Origin: Perca fluviatilis
Lineage: Eukaryota; Chordata; Actinopteri; Perciformes; Percidae
DNA: 64,000 nt
Reading direction: 5' to 3'
NCBI RefSeq assembly: GCF_010015445.1
Contig: NC_053121.1
Coordinates: 25,328,434 to 25,392,433, forward strand
Shown here: positions 13,899-36,100 of the stretch, piece after piece
Layout of the letters: every line of letters begins with the position of its first letter
Position numbering within the stretch: the stretch's first letter is position 1
Program-made: the position numbers and the translations under genes
The notes under the pieces: generated by a model
Told to the model about the DNA's origin: nothing
Database searches by the model: none
What the model saw: only the letters and a program-made list of their open reading frames with translations

Positions 13899-15114
13899 AC
13901 ACAACATAAACTGCTAATGTTGGCCAGACATTTCCTGAAAACAAAAAATTATCCCCCCCCCCAAACAAAACAAAAATGTACGTAACGTACCTGTCCAACA
14001 GAAAGACGGCAACCACGGCTTCACTTTCCCTTACAGCTCATGCAGCGGTCACTCCAGTTTGTCCTCTCAGTATCTGAAGCCCTTTTTAGTTGCTACCTTT
14101 TCAGCTTCAGTCTCATTTCTTTGCCTTTTCAGCAGTGGCAACTTTTGCTGAGTTTCTCCTCCATTCTTCAGCAGACTTAAAGTAATTCTGGTGGCGACAC
14201 GGCACGCACTGAGTTCGGGCTCGTACACCGGAGGGGTGCAGCGGGGCAATAAGGCATTTTATTGGTTCTTAAACCAGTCAAACCGAGCGGCCCATTTGGT
14301 TTGATTGGTTGGAGCTTTTACAGGATTACAGCAGCTACAGATTATTTTTCACTCCTTTTTCGGAGCCCATGAATTATTAATAGCTGTCTGGGTGTGAATA
14401 CCATTTCAAAAGTCAAAAAGTGTATATTGGAAAATGTTACCAAACCCTACCTTTTAACTTTGGTTATTATAATTTAGGAGAGTTTGTATACTTGTATAAT
14501 TGTTTTAAATTTGACTTTTTTCGTTATACAGAAAGTTTAATATATGCACTAGCCTCCTATACATCTAATCTAGTCTAATGCCTGTTGGGGGCTTGCTTAG
14601 TGTATAAAAGGAGAGAATATAGCTTTTCCAGTCTAGTCATGTATCAAATTGCTCCCACACAGCAGCCAAATCTACAGCAGAGACAGGATGAAGCATTTCA
14701 AATATGTCTGCAAGAAAGGAATCAGCAGGGCAGTGTGAGGCAACCGACACACATGCACAGACTTGCATGTTTTTAATCCTAATCCTTACTTTTAGTGTTT
14801 TTTACTTGGAATCATTGGGATTTTAAAATGACGTGATTGAGCTGAGACACAAGAGAGGCTGTAGGGAGCAACACTAGCTACTTCTACCTGGCAGGTTCAT
14901 ATTGTTTTCACATAATAATTTAAGATCTCCAGAACTTAATCTTCTAAAAGAAGACACCTGAACAGTGTCAAGATATTGTTGCTGCTTGACCACATGTTGT
15001 ATGACACGAAGTGTCCATTGAAAAGCAGTTTGTAGAAGAGAATGTGTTGTCATTAAGTGATTAGGTCAATACTATGACAATGGCTAAACTGGCAAGGCTA
15101 AAGCAATCGGAACA

Positions 15115-15700
15115 TTAGCAAAAGCAATAGCAAGTTTATTTCTATAGCACATCTCAGACACATTGGCAATTCATGGTGCTTAACATAGATAAAAGCAAGA
15201 AGGAACATCCATATATAAAATATTATGATAAGATACATACAAATAGTAATTAAATAGAAAATAATACAATTAAGAGAAAAGTAATATAAAAATACAAGGT
15301 ACATAAAATAATTAATTAATAAAAATTAATGTTTTTAACCTGGATTTAAACATTTGGTGCTCATCTAAGATCTTCTGGTAGTTTTTTCCAGTTGCATAGG
15401 GCATAACATCTAAATGCTGCTTCCCCATGTGTAGTTAGGACTCTGGGCTGGACAAGTTGACCTGAGTCCATGGATCTAAGGGCCCTATTCGGTTTATATT
15501 CATTAAGCATATCAGAAATGGGCCCATTCCTTTCAGTGATTTATAAATTAGTAGCAGCACTTTAAACTTTATCTAGAGGCAACTGGAAGCCAGTGTAAAA
15601 AGTTCAGTGCTCTGTTAAACCCTGCAGTAGAAAAGGTTTGGTTCCACCTGTCTGGATCCAGTCCTGATTGGCAACGGCCGCGGTCTAATGCTTAAATATC
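15115..15700. mobile_element. degenerate dispersed repeat (TTTATTTCTATAGCACAT type)
   Basis: It begins with a motif that heads a very common teleost interspersed repeat (AAGTTTATTTCTATAGCACA). An A-rich segment follows, then phrases such as GTTTTTAACCTGGATTTAAA and GAGGCAACTGGAAGCCAGTG that I recall from the same family. No intact frame, poly(A) tail or target duplication was found. Class assignment needs a repeat-library search. Confidence 0.5.
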
Positions 15701-16512
15701 TTTTTTATATCTATCTCATTGTTCATTTTTTTTTTTTTTAATCAGCAAAGAGTTATATAGAAACCAATTGAATGTAGAATGTTTAGCCTGCCCTTGCTGT
15801 AGCTTTCACCGGTTAAAATGTTAGATTATATCAGCTGGAAGATAAGGCTAAGATGGCACTTTCCCCACCATTGATACACCTTTTCCTACTCCACATCTTA
15901 CTAACAATGTCCAGATGCTCTAATAAAATTATACAGCCTTGTGGACATTAAAGCAGCACACAAACTGTGATGTTTGAGGGTGCAGATGTTATTTCTAAAA
16001 CTTTGCTGCAATTTCCTGTCCTGTTTTCACAACATCAATGGTTCTTCCTATCTGTGACATAGGGCCTGTTGCCACATAATATAAATAGGCCGCTGGGGGT
16101 TGTTTCTGACAAATGGGCTGCATCTGTTAAGTTATGTACTTCTTTGTAGTAAAAGCTAGTTTTGGATTCATCTGGTAAGACATCAGTAATATAGTCAACA
16201 TGGAAATTAATGACCGTTTTGAGAGATTTGTATGTTTACATTTCCAGGCTTATTGTGTGTTTATATTAACTAGGAGCAGAAGTTAATTCAGCCAATGGAA
16301 TTTTTATACATGGTTAATGAATAGCTTGTACGTGCTTTAAGGCGGTTTTTCTCATAAAAGGTTTGCGGGGTGCTCTAGTTGCACACACTGCAGTTTGTGT
16401 ACTGTTACACTTATATACTCGCATTCTGACCTATAAGTAAAGACTGTGACAGGAACTTTGTAGTTTGTTCTGAGAATTTCTGTAAAACTGACTCATGGGG
16501 CCCAATGAGCAA

Positions 16513-16514
<2 letters not shown>

Positions 16515-16577
<63 letters not shown>
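16515..16577 (+). repeat. (GT)n microsatellite
   Basis: This is an uninterrupted GT array of about 31 units followed by imperfect GAGTGT units. It is a potential polymorphic marker and Z-DNA-prone, with no coding role. Confidence 0.95.
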
Positions 16578-16579
<2 letters not shown>

Positions 16580-19500
16580 TGTGAGTGTGAATGGGTGGGG
16601 GGTTAGTAAAGCTGTCTGTGTTTGCACGCCTTGTGTCAGCATTGTGGGGAAGAGATGCTGCAAATGCCAGGTGTGGCTTTGAGATCCTTTTAATTCACCA
16701 TTACTGTCATTGAACAACCTGTGGGTAGCAGGCTCAAAAAAGTCAGAAGGTGAGACAATATCTAAGGGTGTCTCATTTGCAGATCGTATCCTGCTACTCT
16801 ATATTGTATTCATGAGGCCGAATCAAATATCTGTGCTTAAAATGCTGGAGATTTTGAGTCTTGCATGCAAAACACGCTTTCTATCTAAAACGCCTTAAAA
16901 TTCTGTGTTAAGGCACCAGCGTTGACATTATCTAAAAACAATCTAACAGAGAATTAATCATTTTCATCTTTTACGTCACGTGTGGAGATATTTCTAGAAA
17001 CTGACTATATTGTTTATGTAGGATATGCTACCTGTTTCATAGGCCTCCTATCTGTGAAAGTAATAGCACGTTGTATGAGAAGGAAGGAGGGGGAGTTGAG
17101 AACTTTCCGCTCTTACACAGAGTAAGACATTTTCATCTGAGTGTGGTCTAACAGACAGGAAGCAGCAGAAACCCACTGCTTAGTGATGCTGTTCCTGTGA
17201 ATGCAAGATTCACAGGTCAGTTTGTGGCTGTTTTTTTTTCTACCCGGTTTAAAATATTTCACTGCTATTTCTGGCTGTCATTATTTCTCTTATATGCCCT
17301 AAAACAAGAAAGTCCAGTACACTGTGCTAAGATAGAGACATGATAGAAGAGTATATGACGTAGCCTGTAAAGTCTCAGCAGGAAACATGCCTTTTACATA
17401 TTTGAATGAAAATTGACCAAGAAATAAGTGGAATCTGGTCTTGGAAGTGTTTCTAAGCTTTTTGGTGTTTTCTAAGACATTACTAAGCTTTCATCCATTT
17501 TCTCAGACCATATTATCCCACCAAGGCTAATGTCTAATCTTCCAAAAAATACCAACAGTATGTTAGTTGGCACAAACAACTGTTGTCACAGAAAGGCATA
17601 GGTCCTTCTCCTAGACCTAGAGCCTCGAGCCTGAGTGGAAAAGTACAAGGTTTGCATGAGATGAGATTAAATTCCATTCTCCTTCTGAATGCCTGGGCTC
17701 GAGGTGACACTTTCCTTTCAGTCTTCATTTTGGCCCTGGCACAGCAGAGCCAAATGCCTCCTACTTTAAGACAGACACAATGAGTGCTGGCTTGGACGCA
17801 GTGCCCTCTCATTTGTGTTTCTGATGCCTTGTGTCTTGCAGCTGCATGCTATTAACCAGTGTCTGTGCCTGCCTCTGTGCCCGTCTCTGCCATTTTATCG
17901 CCACACGCATGGTGTGGCCTCAGGATTGCAGTGAAAGCATTCCTTTATTCACCTCAATATAGTGGAGTTTGAAACATGGTGAGACATGCTGTATTGTGCA
18001 ACAGTGGGTGGTGAGTAAAATGTAGAATGCACAAAAAATACTGTATACAAAACATTTTTTATGGTGCTGACAGTGCTGGACCAGTGGTGTCTGTCATTGA
18101 TGCAACTCCTTAAATAACACTTTTCAGACACTATGACCTATTACTGCTATAATTTGATCAAGACTTTTTTTGTTACCTTGAAATGTAGTGTAGACTACTA
18201 TACATACATTGTCTTTCCCTGAACTGAGCCCTGTTTTTACTTCACAAGAGTTGTGTTTGAGCAGTTGTCCTTTGTGCTAAAAATTCTGTTGTTACATACT
18301 GGTGCATAGGTTAATGACATCTGTACCAAAACATGCCCAAAGGGAACTACTGCCCAGAAATGATGACCAGAGGATCCTCTGATGCCCATATGGGCTATCA
18401 CAGGGCTCCAGGAATGAGCTTGAGCCTCATATCACTGAGTCATTTCCTTTACAGGAACTCAGAGGATCCTGCAAAAACAGCATGTCTGTGCTGACAACCA
18501 TTCAATAACATGGTAGTGGTAAGCCCACACATTTTCTGCCATCTTGCACACCGGTGTTTTCCTGAACAGCTGAGTGGGGAAAACTAAACCTTTGCAGGAC
18601 TCATTTACGGTTTTCTGTTAGTGCTGGAATGTGTCTCCCAGCACTGCATGATGAAGGGCAAAATCACAGCCTCTGTCAGTTTTGAAATCTTTGCAGGTGT
18701 GAGTGAGCACAGAGAGGACATATACCTGTGTGGGAAAAAGATTTCAAATACCAGGAATACCACCTGCTCTTTGACATCTTTAAGTCCTGTGACCGCCTTA
18801 TTGTATTCACCCCAGTACACTGCTGAACAGTCATGCCACCTGAACAAATCTGCATATTTGTAACCTGAGCTGAAAATGGCTGATAAGTAAAGTTTGCCCT
18901 GGTCCTTTTCTCGCATCTAACAATGTTTGTGCTCACCACATGCAGGGTGAGTCATTGCATAGTCATTCAATTGGCTTAAATTACCTCCTTTCATGGTCAA
19001 CAATGAGCTCAGCTGAAGAGACTAAAGCAGGGGAAGTAGGGCCTTCTGGGAATGCTTCATTTGTTCATGAATCCTGACTCTAATTGGTTGTTATTGCGAC
19101 TGGCAGTCACCATGCTGTAGGGGTGGAGTAGGCCAGTGTTTGCTTCATACTCCTCAGTCTGCTGCACACCAGGCTGCCATATATAACAGACAGTTGTAAT
19201 CGCCTGTGGAGGGGAGATTTATAACATGATTCACATCACCATGGTCACAGAGAGGGTCCATGATGGAGCCATACTATCAGCCATCCATATTGTGTGGCTA
19301 TCTATAGGGCTTTAGGGCTTATTCCATTGAGAAAATAATAATTGTATTAAATAATAATGAAAACAAACAGTTGCTGTACCAAACTCAACAAAATGTCAGT
19401 CATTACAAATTTGCAGACCCCATGGAGTTGAACAACAACTGCTTGTTTTTATTTAAACAACTCGAATGGATTGAGCATCAGTGCATAAGCTGCACTTATC

Positions 19501-19985
19501 AGTATTTTATGTTAACAGTGGATTGGATGACAACGTGCAATGTGAAAGAAGTTGAAACCACAGCAACTTATCACCAACTCTGCAGTTCCCCTAAGCTTTA
19601 TGGAACTTTTTAAAGCATCTTTCAGCTCATTGTTTTGTCTCTCATTGGAGTTGTTTCCAGACACAGCTGCCAGGTGTGTTAGGCAAAAAAGAAATCTTAA
19701 AAAATTGACTGTTCATTGCCTGCCCAGCATCAAACAGATGACAGACATAGTAAGCCACTAGCTGAACATAGTGGAGCATTTAGCAGCTAAAGACAGATAA
19801 TTCCCCTAAGGGGTTGGTAGAGACCAAAACGGAGCCAAAATGTGACTAAAAACATGACTTCAAATGAATGCTTATGTTCCTCCGTGTCTGCTGGATGTGG
19901 GCTAACACCTTTGCCATAAAGGTGATAATACATACATTTTGTGTTAATAGCTTATGTGGCCAAAATTCAATGTTTTATTTTTTTT

Positions 19986-20172
19986 AAAGATTATTTTTGG
20001 GGCATTTTTAGGTCTTTATTGACAGGACAGCTGAAGACATGAAAGGGGAGAGAGAGGGGGAATGACATGCAGCAAAGGGCCGCAGGTCGGAGTTGAACCC
20101 GGGCCCGCTGCGTCGAGGAATAAACCTCTATATATGGGCACCCACTCTACCAACTGAGCTATCCGGGCACCC
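19986..20172 (-). mobile_element. tRNA-derived SINE, copy 1
   Basis: Read on the - strand from about 20172, it begins with a tRNA-like head GCCCGGATAGCTCAGTTGGT (A-box TAGCTCAGTTGG). Downstream is a B-box-like GGGTTCAACTCC, then the SINE body (GCAGCAAAGGGC complement, TGCATGTCATTCCCCCTCTC) ending in an A/T-rich tail near 19986. The pol III A and B boxes look intact. Copies 2 and 3 are at 27618-27769 and 50704-50903, all in the same orientation. A free-standing tRNA gene is excluded because the body continues for over 100 bp and no 3' acceptor stem forms. Confidence 0.85.
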
Positions 20173-20231
20173 TAAATTAGTTAGTTAGTTTGTAACAAAA
20201 AAAAAAAAAAAGAGAGAGAGAGAGAGAGAAT

Positions 20232-20336
20232 GCAGCACATGTTTGTATACCAGTGTTATGCACATGTTTGTATACCAGTGTTATGCACATGTTTGTATAC
20301 CAGTGTTATGCACATGTTTGTATACCAGTGTTATAC
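20232..20336. repeat. 25-bp minisatellite, four copies
   Basis: The unit CACATGTTTGTATACCAGTG plus TTATG is repeated four times, nearly identically, directly after an (A)n(GA)n tract. The copies are contiguous with no spacers, so this is a minisatellite and not a CRISPR-like array. Near identity implies recent expansion or homogenisation. Confidence 0.95.
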
Positions 20337-21790
20337 ATTTCATGCCGTAGATCTCTGGGTCACCAGAATGCCCCGCCCATTAACCACACTAAAATACTCA
20401 AGTCTGTCAAAAGAAGGGCCCACCCATAGTGAGTCACAGGCAGTCCATTTGCTCTGTGGACTATTATGCATTGACTAACATCCCAGTAAAATCCCTCACT
20501 TCACACTCCTCTTCTCCTCTTCATGACGTAGTTCACTTACAACTCTGCTCCTGTGCTGGGACAAGGCAGCTGTTGTCATGTGCTCAGGGATAATGTGCAG
20601 GCTGCGTCTGACTAATGGCTGGCTCTCTTGTATCCCTGTCTGCTGTTAGCATGATGCCAACTGGGCCATTCAGTTCAATGAAGCACTGACAGGAGGAATA
20701 TAGAAAATACACACATGCAAACACTGACACACATATAACACAGTTACGTATATTATAGTATGAATACAACAGACCCATAAAGTCACACAAATACAAAACA
20801 TGGGAAAGGTGAATAGAAGATTTACTGTTTGTTTATTACAGTCTATATCCCGTCATTTGATAACCCCTTAATGACTTGATGCTGATGATTTGTTCATCAT
20901 TTACCCCCAGTCCTTCCCGCAGCTTCATAATATTACATTTTCACACTAACAGCTCCATAAATGTACATAAAACTAACACAAACTGTGACAACGACAAAAG
21001 AGGAAGATGCTCTGTTACAGATCATGCCTGGCGTGTTAGCTTGTCAGATGTGGGAGAAAGGGGCAGGGCAATTTCAGAGTGATCCCATATGATACAGACC
21101 GCTGCACTTCTACCTCATCCCACATGGTGTCTTGGTCTTCACAGAGGGCAGATGAGGGCATCAGCTGTAAATGTGTGTGTTGTCCATGTAAAATTATAAA
21201 TGGAGAGTCACTTAGCAGGCAGACACATGTCCACCAGCATATATTTATTTGTTTTTATAACCTGATTTATAAATCTTTCTCCATTTGGATGCCTCATCCA
21301 ATACATCCCCTCTTTCCTGCTTGAGTCTGGTAATGGCTTGTCACACTCTCCCAGGGCAAACCTGCCAAGAAGACTAAAGCACTGAAGAGCTCCAGACAGA
21401 TGGCAGCAGCGTCCAGCTTTGGCAGAGGTGGGCATGGACACTGCCCAGCAGAGACAGCAGAAGGGACTGACTGGAATGAAACATTAGCCTTCAAAAATAT
21501 TTAGTTTCCCTATGTCTCTTTCCTTATCTCCCAAAGCGATGCTTTCCAGACCATGACCACATGTTACGTTTCTGTCTGGATGCTTAGCAGGAAGATAAAC
21601 TAAATCATAAAATGTGTTTGGCCCCTGTGCCCCTCAAGCTGCTCAAAAGTTCAGTGCTCCTCTATCACCTCCTCTCCTGTTACCCCCTCCCTTTAAAACT
21701 TCAAAATACAATTGGGCCTGGTATGCAACTTTGTCATACAGGCATTTCAAAGCAAGTGAGCTCCACCCTGCAGCAGTGGGAAAAGCCGGA

Positions 21791-22344
<554 letters not shown>

Positions 22345-23364
22345 GAGGGAGGGTTCGTTCAGACCCTCTCATGTGATCATAATATCAGCCCCCAGAGTCT
22401 TATGATCTAGGGTGGTGAGCTGATTGGTGTCTTCACTTCAGGGGCGGACACAGCTATGAAATGAGAGGCGTTAGTGATGAGAATGATTTGTGCATCGACA
22501 TCCTCCTGACTATACGCTGATGTGTTGTTAAAGTTTAGAAAATTAATTGAAGAAAATAAATTGGCAAGTTAAAGTTAAAAGTTATTTTTCAAGCAACAAT
22601 GCCAGACATTTGATGGTTCAGGTTGTCAAATGTATGTTAAATGAAGGTAAACTGAATGTAGGGTCTGGATTGTTTGTTGGACAAAACAAGCTAATTGAAG
22701 ATTCACCATGTGCTCTGGGATATTGTGATAATAGTTTTATAGACCATATGTTTATTCAATTAATCCAGAAAATAATAGACAAATGAGTTTGTTTCAGCCC
22801 TAGCTCATTTAGAAGATTACTTTAGTATTATCCATAATAGCTTCAACTTTTAAGCCTCAGAGCCTGAAAAAACTGAACGAATGAGGCTTTAAAATATTTT
22901 ATTATAATTATCTCTGATATTTGGATTAAGATGAATAAAAAATAGCTTTCTAATGCTTGCAGGAATACAATTACATTGTCATAAAGCCTGAAACCTGTTA
23001 CAAACTATTTTTGGACAGGCACCAACGATTCTTTTTTGCTTGGTCTTGACTCGCTGTGTGAGTTCATTAGAGGGTTTGTCAGGCAGGAATTAGACAGTGA
23101 TCTGATTTCTCTGCTGAGACTTGTGGCTTTTTTAGCTTTCAGAACAAGACATAGCCCACAGATACGTATGTCCAGCCTGAAGCTGTGTAGGTCTTTTAGT
23201 TGAATGGTGAATTTTTAGGCCTCAAAAATACTTTTATCCTCTTGCACGAGCACTGTTGCACTACTGTCCCTGTTCCTCCCTGCCTCTCTTGTCTCTCAGA
23301 GACATTAAACTGATCTAATATGTCTCCTGACCTTAGCCCCTACCTCTCTCTCTCTCTCTGGCAG

Positions 23365-23611
23365 GTGTAGATGCTCCAGGCACAGCGGGACCCAGCCTCC
23401 GTGTCAGAGAGGGAAGAGGCTGCTCCCACCTGGGCCACAGCACTCCGCTGAAACTGGGCTTGTGGTCTCTCTCTCGGTGCACTAACAGCCCAGATTAGAG
23501 AACAGGAGGACAACGACAGGGAAGCCATTTTGTGAGGTGCAGCAAGTCTCAGGAGCCAGGAGTAGTCATAGCCCAGATATTTTAGGCTGCTCCCTGCCCT
23601 CTGAACTGAAC
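23365..23611 (+). other. elf4: elf4 5' untranslated exon portion
   Basis: A (CT)n polypyrimidine run ending CTGGCAG gives a strong acceptor just before 23365. The 247 bases to the start codon are GC-richer than the flanks and contain in-frame stops, as expected of a 5' UTR. The exon continues into the coding start at 23612 and ends at donor CAG|GTACGT (23683/23684). This implies at least one further upstream non-coding exon. Confidence 0.7.
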
Positions 23612-32576
<8,965 letters not shown>

Positions 32577-33120
32577 GGCTGCAGGACACAAGCTGAACCA
32601 AAAACAGCAATTGAATCCATTTTGACCACAGACTTAATGTTTTCTTTTTGTACCACAGTGATCTGATCAAAGATCAGAGCGAGGGATCTTGCAGCATGTT
32701 CCTCTGGAAGGTTGGTCAGTTCAGCCTCAGGATTTATTGTTTACTCACATATTTTGTGACTATGTGCCTAATTTAAAAAAAAAATCAAGGGAGGGTTTAG
32801 GTTTTTTAAAGAGTCACTTTTCAGATTTGGGATACTTTTCCATAGACATTAACACACACAAATACATATACACAGAAACACAGACAACAACCTCCCCCTC
32901 CAGGAGAACAGCCATTGGATAAACCAGGGATCCCTGTCTACCAAATGTGCCAGTTAGTCATTTTCTTACCTTGAATCTCATTGGACTTGTACGTTTAAAG
33001 AGGAGAATGCAACAAACCAAAACTGCGGACTGAATGCCAAATGGTGCAATGAACTCAGACTTCTGAGAACGTGCAGGTGACGTGTGTTTAAAAAAATAAA
33101 ACAAACAACATATAAGTTTG
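32577..33120 (+). other. elf4: elf4 3' UTR with candidate poly(A) signal
   Basis: No coding signal follows the stop at 32574-32576. The first canonical AATAAA is at 33095-33100. The true end could be further on, since the next 1.7 kb is AT-rich with several variant hexamers, so the boundary is approximate. Confidence 0.5.
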
Positions 33121-36100
33121 GATGCTGTGTCACAGTGTCCAATCCGGAGGAAAAGAAATACGCATCTCAGAGTTTAATTGAAGAGTGCCTTACAGGAAGT
33201 TCATACAACTCAAGACCTTTTTGCGGAAACGTCTGGGAATAAGATAAAAAATGGACTAAATGGCTTTTCAGACTTTTAAGAACGTATTACTCATTTATTT
33301 TCATATAAACAAAACAGGTATGCAATGCATTCACTCTCTATTAGTCCTGGCCTTAAAACACGGTGTTACTATGGAAATGGGCATTTTCTGTCCACCAAGG
33401 ACAGTCCAACATAAAAACTGTTTGTATGGAATTGCAAACTGGAGGCACAGCAAGATAGTGAGGCACAAACGGAGTGAAAGAATACACAGGATAAAACCGA
33501 TTTTATCAGCTTCTGCTTTAGGGGCTCCAAGGTTTAAATCCTGTTGAAATGGAATATATATATAATATACACATATAATATACAATTGAGATTCAATTTT
33601 AAGGCCATAATGAATTTATTTATTTTGTGAATTTCTAAATTCTGTATAAAAAAGGCACATTTGTCTTCTATTTACGTGTGTAAACATGAGGGAAAAAACA
33701 AAGATTATGAACCTTAATACCAGGAAAGCTTATTTGGTATTTTTTTTTAAGACCAACATTTTTTATTTGTATAGTATTCCGTATAATCAGCTTTGAGTTT
33801 TGGACTCGAGTGCTCAGTGCAGCATAATTATTCCACTGTTATATTCTCTTATTGTAGATATCCTCTGTTGTGTGTCTGATTTGAACATGTGCTTTGGTTC
33901 CTTCTTTTCAACAGACATACCTCTTTACCTTTTTCAACAGCATTAGGGACTATGCATTCAAAAAGATTATGTTCTGGATACAGTATCAAATGTATCAATC
34001 AGTATGTCTGAAATCATATCTCAAGTTCTTTAGTTATTTGGTACAAAGACGTACCAGTGCTGTTTTTTAAAGCTCCGCTCTTCCTCTCTCCTCCTCTCCC
34101 CTCATTTTCTCTGGCCTAGTCTCCTTTCTTTTGCTCTTCTCTTCTTATTTTTCTCATCTCCACTTCTCATCTCCTCACATCTTCTTTCCTCTTCCTCTCC
34201 TAGTCTCTGGTCAGTCCAGTCTGTGCCTTCTTTATTTGCTGTCCGATTTTGTTAAGTACCGCTCAGGCTAGCCATCCGATTAGGCCCTCTGTCCGGCCGG
34301 GGATGAAGCCATATTGATCCTGAGTGGTATCGCAGTTAAATTGGTTGTTGTATTTTCCACCCAGACTGTAGCTGCAGAGTGAGGACATTCAGACATACTG
34401 ACCTCCATCCGATCTGGCATCTAAGGACATGAGTTAAACGCTGCTTTACAACCCCTCATCAGCCAACAGGCTCTGGGTCTGCAAAGACACTCTGAATGTA
34501 TACTTATTGTTTAAGTACATGCACATGTTTGACAATCAATAATTACACTGGGTTACATTTGCATAGAAATATGTCTTTGAGTGGGGATTTGCTGCCTTTC
34601 TTTTCTTTTTTTGGGGGGTTGTGTATATTCCCGTATCTGCCCTGCCTTTTCCCTAAAGCTTGTTGTCTCTGAGATGTTGAGGTATGTCCACTGCTTATCT
34701 TTAGTTGCTTCTATTGTCTTGGGGTTGTCAATTGCATCCCTTATACTGAATATAGAGTAGATTTTTAAGAAAAAGTCAATGTACTAATTAAAAACAAAAT
34801 TCTCATTACTGAATAACCACTTTTGTTGTCGTTTTTATTGCAGACAAAGTGGTTTTGAAATTGTGAGGCACAGATAAAATGTCACTCAAGTCACATTTTG
34901 AAAAAAATGAAAAACCGAAAACTAAATTAAACTTGGAAACAAATAGCTCGCAAGGGGTTACTATGTAAATTAATTTCTTCTGTTGAGATAATGGAAATGA
35001 AGCATTTCTGCCTCAAAGTCGTATTGTTGGGTTGTTGCAGCTTTGAGCGACATTCGACCACATGGCATTTGAAGAGAAAGAAAACACGACTGGAGGGAAC
35101 TGGACTGGAGCCATTAGCAGGGCAGAGACTGATTGGACTGTACTGAAGAGGACTGCTTCTCCAGTTGCTGTGGGTGGATTCATTAGCATGTGACATGCCC
35201 AGAACTGAAGACAGCCGAGTCTGTCACCACAGCTTGCAGAGTGAAGTGTGTGTTTGTGTGTGTGTTTGTGCGTTTAGGCTGTGGCTGCCGTGTGGCAGGG
35301 TTACTGACTTGGATTGATTCTGTTAGTGTGTGTGTGTTTAGGGTCGGGGAGGAGGGGGTTTGGTGGTGTTAAGGAAGCTGTCTGGCAGCAGGTTTTGCCT
35401 ACTGTGGTAGCTCTGTCTACACGCACATGCACAGCTGTGTACCACACAATCTAATCTCGCCATAGGGTTAAAAACACACACACACACACAGACACACAGA
35501 CAGCCACCACTACAACCTTCTTCACTCCAACAAACATCTTCCTGAGCCTTTTGCAGCTGGGTATATAGTTGGAAATGAGTCTGAAAATCACTGACCAACA
35601 ACCCTCCATTACATCTAAACGGACACTTTGCTTTTCTGTTCAGCGGTTCATCGATCACCTGCCATATGTCAAGCGGAGGCTGTTATGGATTACTAAAATA
35701 ATGAGGGGCTACTAGCAGCCGATACGTCTGTGCTATTCCTTTGGTTAGTGAGTCAGAGACCCTGAAGATGGAGCGAGAGTCTGGTCCTGGGAGAGGAGGA
35801 CTATTTCTGTGTCGCCTGCAGCCACTGACACAGCGCGAGTGTTTACTGCTGTGCCATGCTGCCTCTCACAGTGGGAGCAGTTGAAGGATGACGGCTGACA
35901 TTATTGTGCCTCCAGCCTGTAGCAGGAACAGTACAGGGAGAGCTTATTTAACCATCAGGTCACCGGACCAACTGCAACATTACAGAGAAAAGGAGTTGAT
36001 GACTGCAGTCGCATGGCCGTTGCAGCAATATGCAGTCTGTTAATTTGTCAACCTGCAGCCAAGGTTAAATTTAAATAGACCTCTTTTAAAATGTGAGACT

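Noticed and set aside
20090..20172. tRNA gene on the - strand
   Set aside because: A and B boxes are present but the sequence continues into a SINE body and no acceptor stem closes; the same body recurs at 27618 and 50704.
20232..20336. Possible CRISPR-like array
   Set aside because: The 25-bp units are contiguous without spacers and the genome is a vertebrate's; it is a minisatellite.
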